Below are positions 1 to 7,400 of a stretch of DNA of 7,866 nucleotides, one piece after another. The notes beneath the pieces are model-generated. The model saw only the letters and a program-made list of their open reading frames with translations, was not told where the DNA came from and made no database searches. Source of the stretch: DAINRZ01 sp964634885 (lineage in GTDB: Bacteria > Bacteroidota > Ignavibacteria > Kapaibacteriales > UBA2268); NCBI GenBank assembly GCA_964634885.1, contig CAZWLN010000098.1, positions 1 through 7,866 of the forward strand, read 5' to 3'. How positions within the stretch are numbered: position 1 is the stretch's first letter; each line of letters starts with the position of its first letter. The translations under genes were made by a program, and so were the position numbers.

Positions 1-1204
1 GGAACAGCAGCAGTATCATGAACGACACGAAGATGCTCCGTCGGGTGTCTCCCGTTCCGTTCAAAGCCCTGATGGAGATCAGCCCAGCAGAAAAAGGCAC
101 ATAGGCAAGGCAGGTGATGCGCAGGTAATGGCCCGCTTCTGAGATGATGGCGGGATCGTCGGTAAAAATCCTCGCGAAGTACTCCCCGAAGAAGAAGACA
201 ATCACTCCGAGGACAATCATCAATAGCGCCAGTTGCCTGATTGCCGACCAGTAATAGTTAAATACCCGCCTGATCTGGAGCGCGCCAATGTTCTGGCTGG
301 TGGTAATCTCGATGGCGACGCCGGTGGCAAAAACTGCCATGAAGACAAAGAGGTCAACCTTCAGGCCTATTGTAAACGCCGTCAGGACATTGTCGCCGAA
401 AGCGGCGACGAAGGATGTCATTGTCAGCCTGTTAATGCTGGTGATCATGAACAGGAAGGTGGAAGGTATGCCTAAGGTAGTGATCTGCTTCACAATGCCG
501 AAATCGAATTTATAGCCCCGGAGCCTGATGCGCACCGGTGTCATTCCTCTCTTCAGGCCGATGACGCCCGCAAACGCCCCAATGTATTGAGCCAGCGCAG
601 TGGCATAGCCCGCTCCGGCGATCTCCAGCCTCGGGAACGGCCCGATGCCGAATATCAGGAAGGGGGCAATGATTGCATTGACTATGACAGAGAGAATGAG
701 GAGGAACATAGGGAAGGTGGAGTTGCCGGCGGACCTGACGAAAGAGCTGATCTGGAACAACATGAAGTTGCCGGGCATGCCGATTAGTACTGCGAACATA
801 TAAGATATTGCATATTCCCTGACTTTGCCTTTGATGCCCATCATGTCGAGTAAAGACGGCAGGGCGAATATCAGTGTCGAGGCGAGGATTGCGCCGACGA
901 CAAAGATGAGGCCGAGAGACTGCGTGGCGATGTGGTCTGCTTCTTCGCGCCTGCCTTCGCCGTAGCGCCTGGCGACGATGATGCCGCTGCCGATGGCAAA
1001 GCCGCTGCCAATGGTAAACACGAAGAAAACAAGGTGCTCGCTGACGCCGATGGCTGCAACTTCGAGGCTGCCGAGCTTACTGACGAAAATGGCATCGACC
1101 CAGGAATAGGCCATGCTGATGAGGAAACTGAAAGCCAGCGGAAAGGTGAATTTCCTCAGGCTCGAATCTATCGGACTACTTAATAAATCAACACTCGAAT
1201 TCAT
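1..1204 (-). CDS. MATE-family multidrug/cation antiporter, C-terminus cut by window edge
   Basis: Reading the minus strand from the ATG at 1204 gives an uninterrupted frame of 401 codons that runs off the left edge. MATE proteins are usually about 450 residues, so roughly the last 50 are missing. The product is highly hydrophobic with many membrane segments. It opens with a short polar N-terminus, then a first helix around residues 21-45 containing MAYSWVDAIFVSKLGS, which resembles the MATE helix-1 signature with a conserved Asp (D37). A loop with ARRYGEGRREEAD (about 78-90) follows, as expected after MATE helix 2. Family knowledge says these inner-membrane proteins export drugs or organic cations in exchange for H+ or Na+; the substrate cannot be read here. 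There is no Shine-Dalgarno box before the ATG and an in-frame stop lies about 30 bases upstream, so this is the only good start. It is divergent from the RND efflux operon and may share its control region. The polysaccharide-flippase branch of the same superfamily is a less likely alternative. Confidence 0.9.
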   Translation of the reverse strand, partial: MNSSVDLLSSPIDSSLRKFTFPLAFSFLISMAYSWVDAIFVSKLGSLEVAAIGVSEHLVFFVFTIGSGFAIGSGIIVARRYGEGRREEADHIATQSLGLIFVVGAILASTLIFALPSLLDMMGIKGKVREYAISYMFAVLIGMPGNFMLFQISSFVRSAGNSTFPMFLLILSVIVNAIIAPFLIFGIGPFPRLEIAGAGYATALAQYIGAFAGVIGLKRGMTPVRIRLRGYKFDFGIVKQITTLGIPSTFLFMITSINRLTMTSFVAAFGDNVLTAFTIGLKVDLFVFMAVFATGVAIEITTSQNIGALQIRRVFNYYWSAIRQLALLMIVLGVIVFFFGEYFARIFTDDPAIISEAGHYLRITCLAYVPFSAGLISIRALNGTGDTRRSIFVSFMILLLF

Positions 1205-1234
1205 AATTTTCAAAAATTTCAATAATAAAAATCA

Positions 1235-1248
1235 GATAACGTATTATC
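1235..1248. promoter_or_regulatory. 14-bp dyad upstream of the MATE gene
   Basis: The sequence GATAACGTATTATC has 5-bp inverted arms (GATAA/TTATC) around a 4-bp centre. It ends about 30 bp before the MATE start codon, a plausible place for a regulator site. It does not resemble the repeated operator near the TetR gene, so if functional it would bind a different protein. Short AT-rich dyads arise by chance, hence the low confidence. Confidence 0.25.
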
Positions 1249-1266
1249 GGGAAAATTGTTTAAGTA

Positions 1267-1288
1267 ATTCTTCAATCCACCGAAGAAT
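1267..1288. repeat. 7-bp inverted repeat with 8-nt loop in the MATE leader region
   Basis: Arms ATTCTTC (1267-1273) and GAAGAAT (1282-1288) are perfectly complementary around an 8-nt spacer. If MATE transcription begins upstream near the operators, this would fold in its 5' leader. There is no U-tract, so it is not a terminator. It could be an operator dyad or chance. Confidence 0.25.
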
Positions 1289-1321
1289 AAATTTCAGAAA
1301 ACAATTCAAAAAAAATGGAAA

Positions 1322-1349
1322 AAAATATAAAATAGAAAAATAATTCAAA
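1322..1349 (-). promoter_or_regulatory. Weak candidate promoter for the MATE gene
   Basis: On the minus strand, TATATTTT (1329-1322) matches the Bacteroidota -7 box TAnnTTTG except at the last base. A TTTG (1349-1346) lies 16 nt upstream as a possible -33 element. That TTTG sits inside the first copy of the operator, so the regulator could occlude both divergent promoters. The region is very AT-rich, making chance matches easy, and the leader to the MATE ATG would be about 110 nt. Confidence 0.25.
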
Positions 1350-1361
1350 CGTTTGTTTGAA
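1345..1361. promoter_or_regulatory. Candidate TetR operator, copy 1
   Basis: The 17-bp sequence TCAAACGTTTGTTTGAA is an imperfect palindrome. TTCAAAC (1344-1350) and GTTTGAA (1355-1361) are 7-bp inverted arms around a 4-bp centre, and the inner CAAACGTTTG (1346-1355) is itself a perfect 10-bp palindrome. The same 17 bases recur at 1382-1398. Size and symmetry suit a TetR-family dimer site. It overlaps the -33 region of the promoter for the downstream regulator gene, so binding should block RNA polymerase. Assignment to this regulator rests on adjacency. Confidence 0.7.
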
Positions 1362-1380
1362 ATAATTTTTTGTATATTTG
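1352..1380 (+). promoter_or_regulatory. Bacteroidota-type promoter of the TetR-efflux operon
   Basis: TATATTTG at 1373-1380 matches the -7 consensus TAnnTTTG exactly, and TTTG at 1352-1355 lies 17 nt upstream as the -33 element. Transcription would be expected to start about 5-8 nt after the -7 box, near 1385-1388, leaving a leader of roughly 35 nt before the ATG at 1422. The -33 element lies in operator copy 1 and the expected start lies in operator copy 2, as expected for a repressor-controlled promoter. Confidence 0.6.
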
Positions 1381-1381
1381 C

Positions 1382-1398
1382 TCAAACGTTTGTTTGAA
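1382..1398. promoter_or_regulatory. Candidate TetR operator, copy 2
   Basis: This is an exact second copy of the 17-bp imperfect palindrome TCAAACGTTTGTTTGAA, 37 bp downstream of the first (start to start, about 3.5 helical turns). It covers the predicted transcription start just after the -7 box and ends 23 bp before the regulator's ATG. Exact conservation of both copies in otherwise AT-rich, low-complexity sequence argues for selection as a binding site. Confidence 0.7.
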
Positions 1399-1421
1399 TT
1401 ATTTGAAAAGTGATAAAATAA

Positions 1422-2084
1422 ATGGAAAACAACGAAATAAAAGAACCGAAGGAGAGGATACTCGAGGCTGCTGCAAGACTGTTTGCAGTCAAGGGGTACT
1501 CAGCCATCGGTGTTCGCGAGATTGCTGCGGCGGCAGACGTGAACATCTCGATGATCTCCTATTACTTCGGCGGCAAGATCGGTGTACTGAAAGCCCTCAT
1601 CGAAAAGTACTACACGATGATGCTCGAGATACAGATGGAAACGCTGCTTGGCGGTTGTACCAAGGAAGAAAGCGTCAGGAGTTTCATAAAGAAGTTTGTA
1701 GATATGATCAGGGACAACGAGGCTCTTTGCAAAGTGGTAATCAATGAGTTCACAATCGACGTGCCTGAGATTGAGTCGTTCAAGATTGAAATGCTGAAGA
1801 AGCATATCGATTTCCTGAAGTCTTCGTTCAAAGAGCCGGCAAAGCATCCTTCCAATCCGAAGTACCATACGATTATGGGTCCTGCGATGATGGGCCTGGC
1901 CTATTCCAACTTCATGACGGGCCATTTGAGCAATAAAATTGCGAATGTGGATTACGACGACGAATTCTATGATTTCTATGCCGAAACGATTGCCGACCTG
2001 TTTCTGTATGGAGTAACAGGTATTATCAAAAAGGAAATGAAAAAAATGAATTTAGAATATAAATCATTAGAGGAGTTAATATGA
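1422..2084 (+). CDS. TetR/AcrR-family transcriptional regulator
   Basis: The 220-residue product has a typical TetR N-terminal DNA-binding domain at about residues 11-57: RILEAAARLFAVKGYSAIGVREIA, then the helix-turn-helix with recognition helix around SMISYYFGGK (43-52). The remaining ~160 residues are mostly helical and diverge, as is usual for the ligand-binding and dimerisation domain, so the inducer cannot be inferred. Length is normal for the family. The ATG at 1422 begins just before the conserved domain; upstream there is only an A-rich stretch, with no strong Shine-Dalgarno. Its stop codon overlaps the start of the outer-membrane channel gene (ATGA at 2081-2084), so it is the first gene of the efflux operon. 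The likely role is repressor of its own operon through the two palindromes at 1345-1361 and 1382-1398. Activator function is less likely because the sites overlap the promoter core. Confidence 0.93.
   Translation: MENNEIKEPKERILEAAARLFAVKGYSAIGVREIAAAADVNISMISYYFGGKIGVLKALIEKYYTMMLEIQMETLLGGCTKEESVRSFIKKFVDMIRDNEALCKVVINEFTIDVPEIESFKIEMLKKHIDFLKSSFKEPAKHPSNPKYHTIMGPAMMGLAYSNFMTGHLSNKIANVDYDDEFYDFYAETIADLFLYGVTGIIKKEMKKMNLEYKSLEELI
2070..2084 (+). promoter_or_regulatory. Ribosome-binding site and 4-bp start/stop overlap, regulator to channel gene
   Basis: GAGGAG (2070-2075) lies 5 nt before the ATG at 2081. That ATG overlaps the TGA stop of the regulator gene in the tetranucleotide ATGA. This fixes the channel start and suggests translational coupling between regulator and pump synthesis. 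Confidence 0.75.
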
Positions 2085-3385
2085 CGCATTACGGGAAAAT
2101 AATTATGATTTTCATAGTAGCGCTGGCGGCGGCTTCTGCCCAGTCTCAGAGTTACAGTGAGCTTACGCTCGAGGAATGCCTGAAGATCGGAAGGGAGAGC
2201 AACAAAACACTTCAAGTCAGCAGAAAGAAAATTGATTACACGAGCTTAAAATTGGAGGAAACAGAGGCCCAGGGCCTGCCTTCGTTGAAATTTACCGGCG
2301 TTTACACAAGACTAAGCGAGATTGACCCGGTGACAATGTACGGCTTCACTCTTTCACCATCCATCCCCAATCAGTATATTTTGAAATTCACTGCGTCTCA
2401 GCCTATATTTACAGGATTCCGGATTCAAAATTCCGAAGAGATGCTTGATTACCAGCTCCAGGCGACACAAACCGACCTGCAGAAGGACGAGAAGCAACTT
2501 GTTGTCGATATTAAGACAGCTTTCTGGAATTTCTACAAAAGCGTTGAAATGAAGAAATCCATCGATGAAAGCATTGTTCAGGTTAAGGCACATCTGAAGG
2601 ATATTGAAAGCTTCTACAAGAACGGCCTGGTTACATTGAACGATGTTCTCAAAGTACAGGTGCAGCTTTCAAACTTAGAATTGAATAAGATAGATATGGA
2701 AAACGCAATCGAACTGTCTAATGCCGCCCTCAACAATGCAATGGGAATTTCCGTAACGGAAAGGTATAAAATAAATGCTGATAACAGTATCCCTGAGAAT
2801 AAATACACCGACCTGAACAACTCCATCCAAACTGCTTACGAGGGAAGAAACGAACTGCAGAGCATGGAACTGCGGCTGAAAGCAGGTGAGAAATCGATTG
2901 AAATGGCAAAAGCAGGTTGGTATCCCCAGGTTTTTGCTTCTGCCAATTATAATTACAACAATCCAAACAGCAGGATATTTCCTCAAAAGGAAGAATTCAA
3001 AGGAACCTGGGACATAGGAATATCTGCCAGTTGGGACATCTGGAACTGGAACACTACTTCACTCCAGGTGCAGCAGGCCGAGGTTAACCAGGCACAGTCA
3101 GAACTCGGTTTGCAGCAGATGAAAGACGGCATTGCCCTCGAAGTAACACAGGCCTATCTTACACTTTCAAAATCGAAAGAGAAGATTGGGGTGTCCGAAA
3201 AGGCCGTTAAGCAGGCCGAAGAGAACCTGAGAGTTACTAACGAGAAATTCAAGGCCGGTTCACTGATCAATTCGGACCTGTTGGACGCTGAGACCGCTCT
3301 TCTCCTGGCTAAGATCAACTACACTACGGCTGTGGTTGACTATAAGCTGGCATTTGCCAAAATCGAAAGAGCAACTGGTAATTAA
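2081..3385 (+). CDS. TolC-like outer-membrane efflux channel (OEP family)
   Basis: The 434-residue product begins with a classic Sec signal peptide: a hydrophobic core IIMIFIVALAAA and a probable type I signal-peptidase site after ASA at residues 18-20. No lipobox cysteine is seen, so it is probably not lipidated. The mature protein shows the internal duplication of outer-membrane efflux proteins, with two helical-barrel halves at about 26-225 and 245-430. Each half ends with a similar element: YKNGLVTLNDVLKVQVQLSN (from about 179) and FKAGSLINSDLLDAETALLLA (from about 390), the well-known repeat before the long coiled helices. Segments such as GVYTRLSE and ASANYNYNN suit the beta-barrel strands. 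As in the family, a trimer would form the outer-membrane pore and periplasmic tunnel that accepts substrate from the downstream adaptor and RND pump. Length is normal and the reading frame is intact. Confidence 0.93.
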   Translation: MTHYGKIIMIFIVALAAASAQSQSYSELTLEECLKIGRESNKTLQVSRKKIDYTSLKLEETEAQGLPSLKFTGVYTRLSEIDPVTMYGFTLSPSIPNQYILKFTASQPIFTGFRIQNSEEMLDYQLQATQTDLQKDEKQLVVDIKTAFWNFYKSVEMKKSIDESIVQVKAHLKDIESFYKNGLVTLNDVLKVQVQLSNLELNKIDMENAIELSNAALNNAMGISVTERYKINADNSIPENKYTDLNNSIQTAYEGRNELQSMELRLKAGEKSIEMAKAGWYPQVFASANYNYNNPNSRIFPQKEEFKGTWDIGISASWDIWNWNTTSLQVQQAEVNQAQSELGLQQMKDGIALEVTQAYLTLSKSKEKIGVSEKAVKQAEENLRVTNEKFKAGSLINSDLLDAETALLLAKINYTTAVVDYKLAFAKIERATGN

Positions 3386-3413
3386 TTAGAAAGAATATAT
3401 TATCAAATAAATT

Positions 3414-3427
3414 AAAGGGTTAATATG
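3414..3427 (+). promoter_or_regulatory. Ribosome-binding site of the adaptor gene
   Basis: AAAGGG (3414-3419) lies 5 nt before the ATG at 3425, the same spacing as for the channel gene. The 39-bp gap after the channel gene contains no hairpin or promoter match, so the adaptor is likely co-transcribed. Confidence 0.5.
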
Positions 3428-4477
3428 AAAAAAGTAATATTGGTTTTGATAATTATAGCTGCAATTGGCGGGTCTGTCGCATTGCTGATGTATAATAAGA
3501 GCCAGAGTGAAAAGAAGGCTAAGAGTGTCGAAGTACTTAAAGAATTTCCTGTCTCGGTTGAATCTGTCAGGCTCGACAGCGTTGCGACGGAACTGGCGTT
3601 CGTCGGTTCGGTTGCTGCCGACAAAGAAGTGAGTATCGTTTCCGAAACACAGGGCAGGATTACCCATTTGGGGATCAGCCAGGGACAGTCGGTCGGCAAA
3701 GGACGTTTGATCCTCGCAGTGGACAATGAGCTTAAGGCTGCTGCCCTCCAGACAGCAGAGGCTTCCTTAGACAAGGCAAAGAAAGACTATGAGAGGAACA
3801 AGCAGTTATTCGAAGAGAAATCCGTCAGCCAGGCGGCTCTCGAGAATTGTGAATATGCCCTGCGGATGGCAGAAGCGCAGCACACAATCGCTAAGAGACA
3901 GTTGGCCGACACGAAACTCTTTTCGCCTGTTTCCGGCATTGTAGCCACGAAGAATGTGGAAGTCGGATCGGTTATCTCTCCCGGCATGGTTATTGCCAAT
4001 ATCGTTGACATTTCCAGGTTGAAGATTAAGGTGAACATTCCCGAGCGCGATGTGTTCAAGCTGAAAGTCAATGACCCCGTTTCCGTTGAAACAGATATTT
4101 ATCCTGATGCAAAGATCAAGGGTAAGATTCAAAGCATCAGCCCCAAAGCCGACGAAGCCCATGCTTACCAGGTGGAAGTAGCGCTGTCGAACAACAGGGA
4201 ATACCCGCTCAAAGCCGGTATGTTCGCCAGGGTGAAATTCGACAATGTCATCAGGAGCAGCAGCCTGATCATCTCCCGTGGCGCTCTCGTAGGAAGCATA
4301 CGCGATCCCAAAGTTTACGTCGTACAGAACGGTGTTGCTTACCTGAAGAGCATCGTTGTAGGCTCTGTCGTCGGCAATACCATCGAGATTGTAAAGGGCC
4401 TTCAGCAGGGTGAACAGGTCGTTGTCTCCGGACAGTTGAACCTGAAGGACAATACAAAAGTAATAATTACGAAATAG
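3425..4477 (+). CDS. RND periplasmic adaptor (membrane-fusion protein, HlyD/AcrA type)
   Basis: The 350-residue product starts MKKVILVLIIIAAIGGSVALLMY, a single N-terminal hydrophobic segment followed by a charged, probably periplasmic stretch. There is no lipobox cysteine, so it is probably anchored by this uncleaved helix rather than by lipid as in AcrA or MexA. Domain order is standard: a first lipoyl half around 64-95 with GRITHLGISQGQSVGKG (from 77); a heptad-rich helical hairpin at about 97-164; a second lipoyl half from LFSPVSGIVATKNVEVGSVISPG (from 165); a beta-barrel from about 195 (LKIKVNIPERDVFKL); and a membrane-proximal domain in the last ~80 residues with GLQQGEQVVVSG. Family knowledge gives the role: bridging the RND pump to the outer-membrane channel. 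It lies between those two genes, 13 bp before the pump. It is slightly short for the family because the hairpin is modest in length. Confidence 0.93.
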   Translation: MKKVILVLIIIAAIGGSVALLMYNKSQSEKKAKSVEVLKEFPVSVESVRLDSVATELAFVGSVAADKEVSIVSETQGRITHLGISQGQSVGKGRLILAVDNELKAAALQTAEASLDKAKKDYERNKQLFEEKSVSQAALENCEYALRMAEAQHTIAKRQLADTKLFSPVSGIVATKNVEVGSVISPGMVIANIVDISRLKIKVNIPERDVFKLKVNDPVSVETDIYPDAKIKGKIQSISPKADEAHAYQVEVALSNNREYPLKAGMFARVKFDNVIRSSSLIISRGALVGSIRDPKVYVVQNGVAYLKSIVVGSVVGNTIEIVKGLQQGEQVVVSGQLNLKDNTKVIITK

Positions 4478-4480
4478 GGC

Positions 4481-4493
4481 GGAGGAATAGATG
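4481..4493 (+). promoter_or_regulatory. Strong Shine-Dalgarno of the RND pump gene
   Basis: GGAGG (4481-4485) lies 5 nt before the ATG at 4491, inside the 13-bp gap after the adaptor gene. It is the closest match in the window to the anti-Shine-Dalgarno complement and supports this start. Confidence 0.7.
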
Positions 4494-7400
4494 ACATTAA
4501 CCGAACTTGCAATTAAAAGGCCGACGATTATTGTTGTAATCTTTTCGGTCCTCGGCGTTCTGGGCATATATGGTTACTCACAGTTGAGCTACGACCTGAT
4601 GCCGAAGATGACCGTGCCGATGATCGTTATTACAACAGTCTATCCCGGCGCAGCTCCTTACGAGGTTGAGACTTCAGTGTCAAAGAAGATTGAGGACGCC
4701 GTTACAGGCATAGAAAAAGCTCAGACTGTGCGATCAACTTCTTCCGAAGGATTCTCCATGGTAATGATTGAATTCGACATGGATGCCAATATTAATCTTT
4801 CAATGCAGGACGCTGAGCGAAAAATCAATGAAGTGGCTTCTACGCTTCCGGCAACGGCAAAGAAACCGGTGGTGAGGAAACTGGCTTTCGACGAGATTCC
4901 TGTTTTGAGGATGGCAGTCAAGTCCAAGATGCCTCCCAAGGAATTCTACCAGTTCCTGAAGGACAAGGTACAGCCGCGCTTTGCCAAGATAACAGGCGTA
5001 GGCCAGATCGTTTTCATAGGCGGAGACGAGAGGGAGATAAAAATATTCCTCGACTTTGAGAAGCTTCGCGGCTACGGGTTGTCTGTCTATCAGGTAACCC
5101 AGTCGATCAAAGGCGCCAACGTGGACTTCCCGACAGGCAATGTCAAAGAGAATAATGCCCAGTTTACGGTTCGCGTTGCCGGTAAATACTCATCCATCGA
5201 CGACATCAGGGAACAGATCATCGGCAGGTCAAAAACAGGAAGCGATGTGAAATTATCTGATGTGGCCGAAATTGTTGACGGTACGAAAGAAGTAACAAAG
5301 ATCAACAGGTTGAACGGCATGACTTCGGTAGGTATTACCGTCCAGAAAACGAGCGACGCTAATACTGTAAGTGTGTCTGAAGAAGTAAGAAAAGAGATTG
5401 CCGGCCTGGAGAAACAGTACCAGGACATTGACCTAAAGTTCGACATAGCGCAGGACGCCTCGACGTTCATCATGGCTTCCGCAAACGCGGTAATGGAAGA
5501 CCTCGGACTGGCAATCATCCTCGTAGCCATGGTAATGCTTATCTTCCTGCACAGCATCAGGAACTCCCTGATAGTAATGGTTGCCATTCCCGCTTCGCTC
5601 GTATCTACATTCTTCATCATGTATATTGCCGGCTTTACTCTGAACATGATGACCCTGCTGGCAATGTCCCTTGTAATCGGCATCCTCGTCGATGACTCCA
5701 TCGTCGTGCTGGAGAATATCTACCGGCACATGGAACTGGGCGAGGGCCAGAGAGACGCAGCGCTGAAAGGCAGGAATGAAATCGGTTTCGCTGCTTTGTC
5801 CATTACTTTAGTGGACGTAGTGGTATTCGTTCCTCTGGCTTTGATTAGCGGAGTAATCGGCAATTTCCTCCGTGAATACGCTCTTGTTGTCGTATTCTCA
5901 ACCCTGATGAGCCTTTTCGTTTCATTTACCGTTACGCCGCTGCTGGCATCCCGTTTCACTAAGCTGCAGGAATTGACGAAGAAGACACTGATGGGCAGGT
6001 TCGGAATGATTGTCGAAAAATTGTTCAACAAGGTGGTCAATCTCTACCTTTCAACCTTGAATTGGTGCTTGCGTCACGGCTTCATCGTTTTTGCAGCTGT
6101 CTCCGTGGCTTTTGCGGCCTCTATTGCCCTCTTCCCGATGGGATTCATAGGTATGGAATTTATGCCGAACATCGACAGGGGCGAATTGTCGTTTACTTTG
6201 GAACTGGAGCCTGGCGCTACTGTTGAAGAAACAAACAGGAAGACATCCGAGGTTGAGAGAATCATTTCCTCATACCCGGAAGTAACTAAAGTGCTTGCCA
6301 GTGTTGGTGTTACAAGTTCCAATTTGGCAGGTTCTGCCATCAATAACCAGGCAGAGATCAATGTTACCCTGGTGGACAAAAACGAAAGAAGTATTTCAAC
6401 CGACGACTTTGGCCTCCGCGCAAAGAAAGAAATTCAGAAGATACCCGGCCTGAAAGTCAAAGTGATGGCTGTGGGCCTGATGGGTACGACGACAATGTCG
6501 CCAATCCAGCTCTTAGTGTCCGGCACGAACTATGACGACGTGTTGAAAGCCTCCAAAATACTTGCCGAAGTAATTGAATCTGTCGAAGGCTCTTCTGATG
6601 TACGCCTTTCGGCAGAAGAAGGTAAGCCGGAACTCAGGGTGGACATCGACAGGGTAAAACTGGCGCAGCTTGGCCTCAGCATTGCTGAAGTCGGGCAGAC
6701 CCTAAGGATCATGCTTACCGGTGACGACGATTCGAAATTCCGCGAAGGTGTTACGGAGTATGACATCAGGATACAGTTGGATGAATTTGACCGTACAAAT
6801 ACCGAGACTATAGGAAACTACACATTTATGAACAGCAAAGGACAGCAGATCGAATTGAAACAGTTTGCCAAAGTTTACCAGGCAACCGGCCCTTCGAAGC
6901 TTTCGCGCGAAAACCGTCTTCCGGCGATTACCGTCAGTTCCAATGCTTACGGAATAACCAGCGGCGAGGTAACAAATGCGGCGCTTGCCAAGCTGGAGCA
7001 GGAGAAAGAAAAGCGTGGCTGGCCGGCAGGCGTAACCGTCGAACAGATAGGCCAGGGTAAATACATGATGGAATCGTTTGTAAGTATGTTTGTCGCCCTC
7101 TTTGTCGGCATCCTCTTCGTGTTCCTGATCATGGTTGCTCTCTATGATTCCTATCTCTATCCGTTCGTAGTGCTCTTCTCGATTCCGCTGGCGATGGTCG
7201 GCGCCTTCCTGGGACTGGCCCTCACAGCCAAGTCGATGAGTATCTACTCCATCCTGGGTATCATCATGCTCGTGGGCCTTGTGGCAAAGAACGCCATCCT
7301 GCTTGTTGACAGGACGAACCAGATGAAGAAGGAAAGCGGGCTGCCTACGAAAGAAGCCCTCATCGAAGCGGCTCAGACAAGGTTGAGGCCAATCCTTATG

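Noticed and set aside
233..1183. Several plus-strand ORFs of 66-83 residues in the left kilobase
   Set aside because: They lie antisense to the MATE gene, whose minus-strand frame is open and recognisable throughout.
1345..1398. Two-copy repeat considered as a CRISPR fragment or iteron
   Set aside because: There are only two copies with a 20-bp gap that contains a promoter box, and they sit directly before a TetR gene; operators explain them better.
1370..1747. 125-residue plus-strand ORF starting upstream of the regulator
   Set aside because: It is an overlapping frame of the TetR gene and starts before the predicted transcription start; its Cys/Arg-rich product has no family features.
3806..4567. 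253-residue minus-strand ORF opposite the adaptor and pump start
   Set aside because: It is antisense to two clearly conserved genes and crosses their junction, with no recognisable domain.
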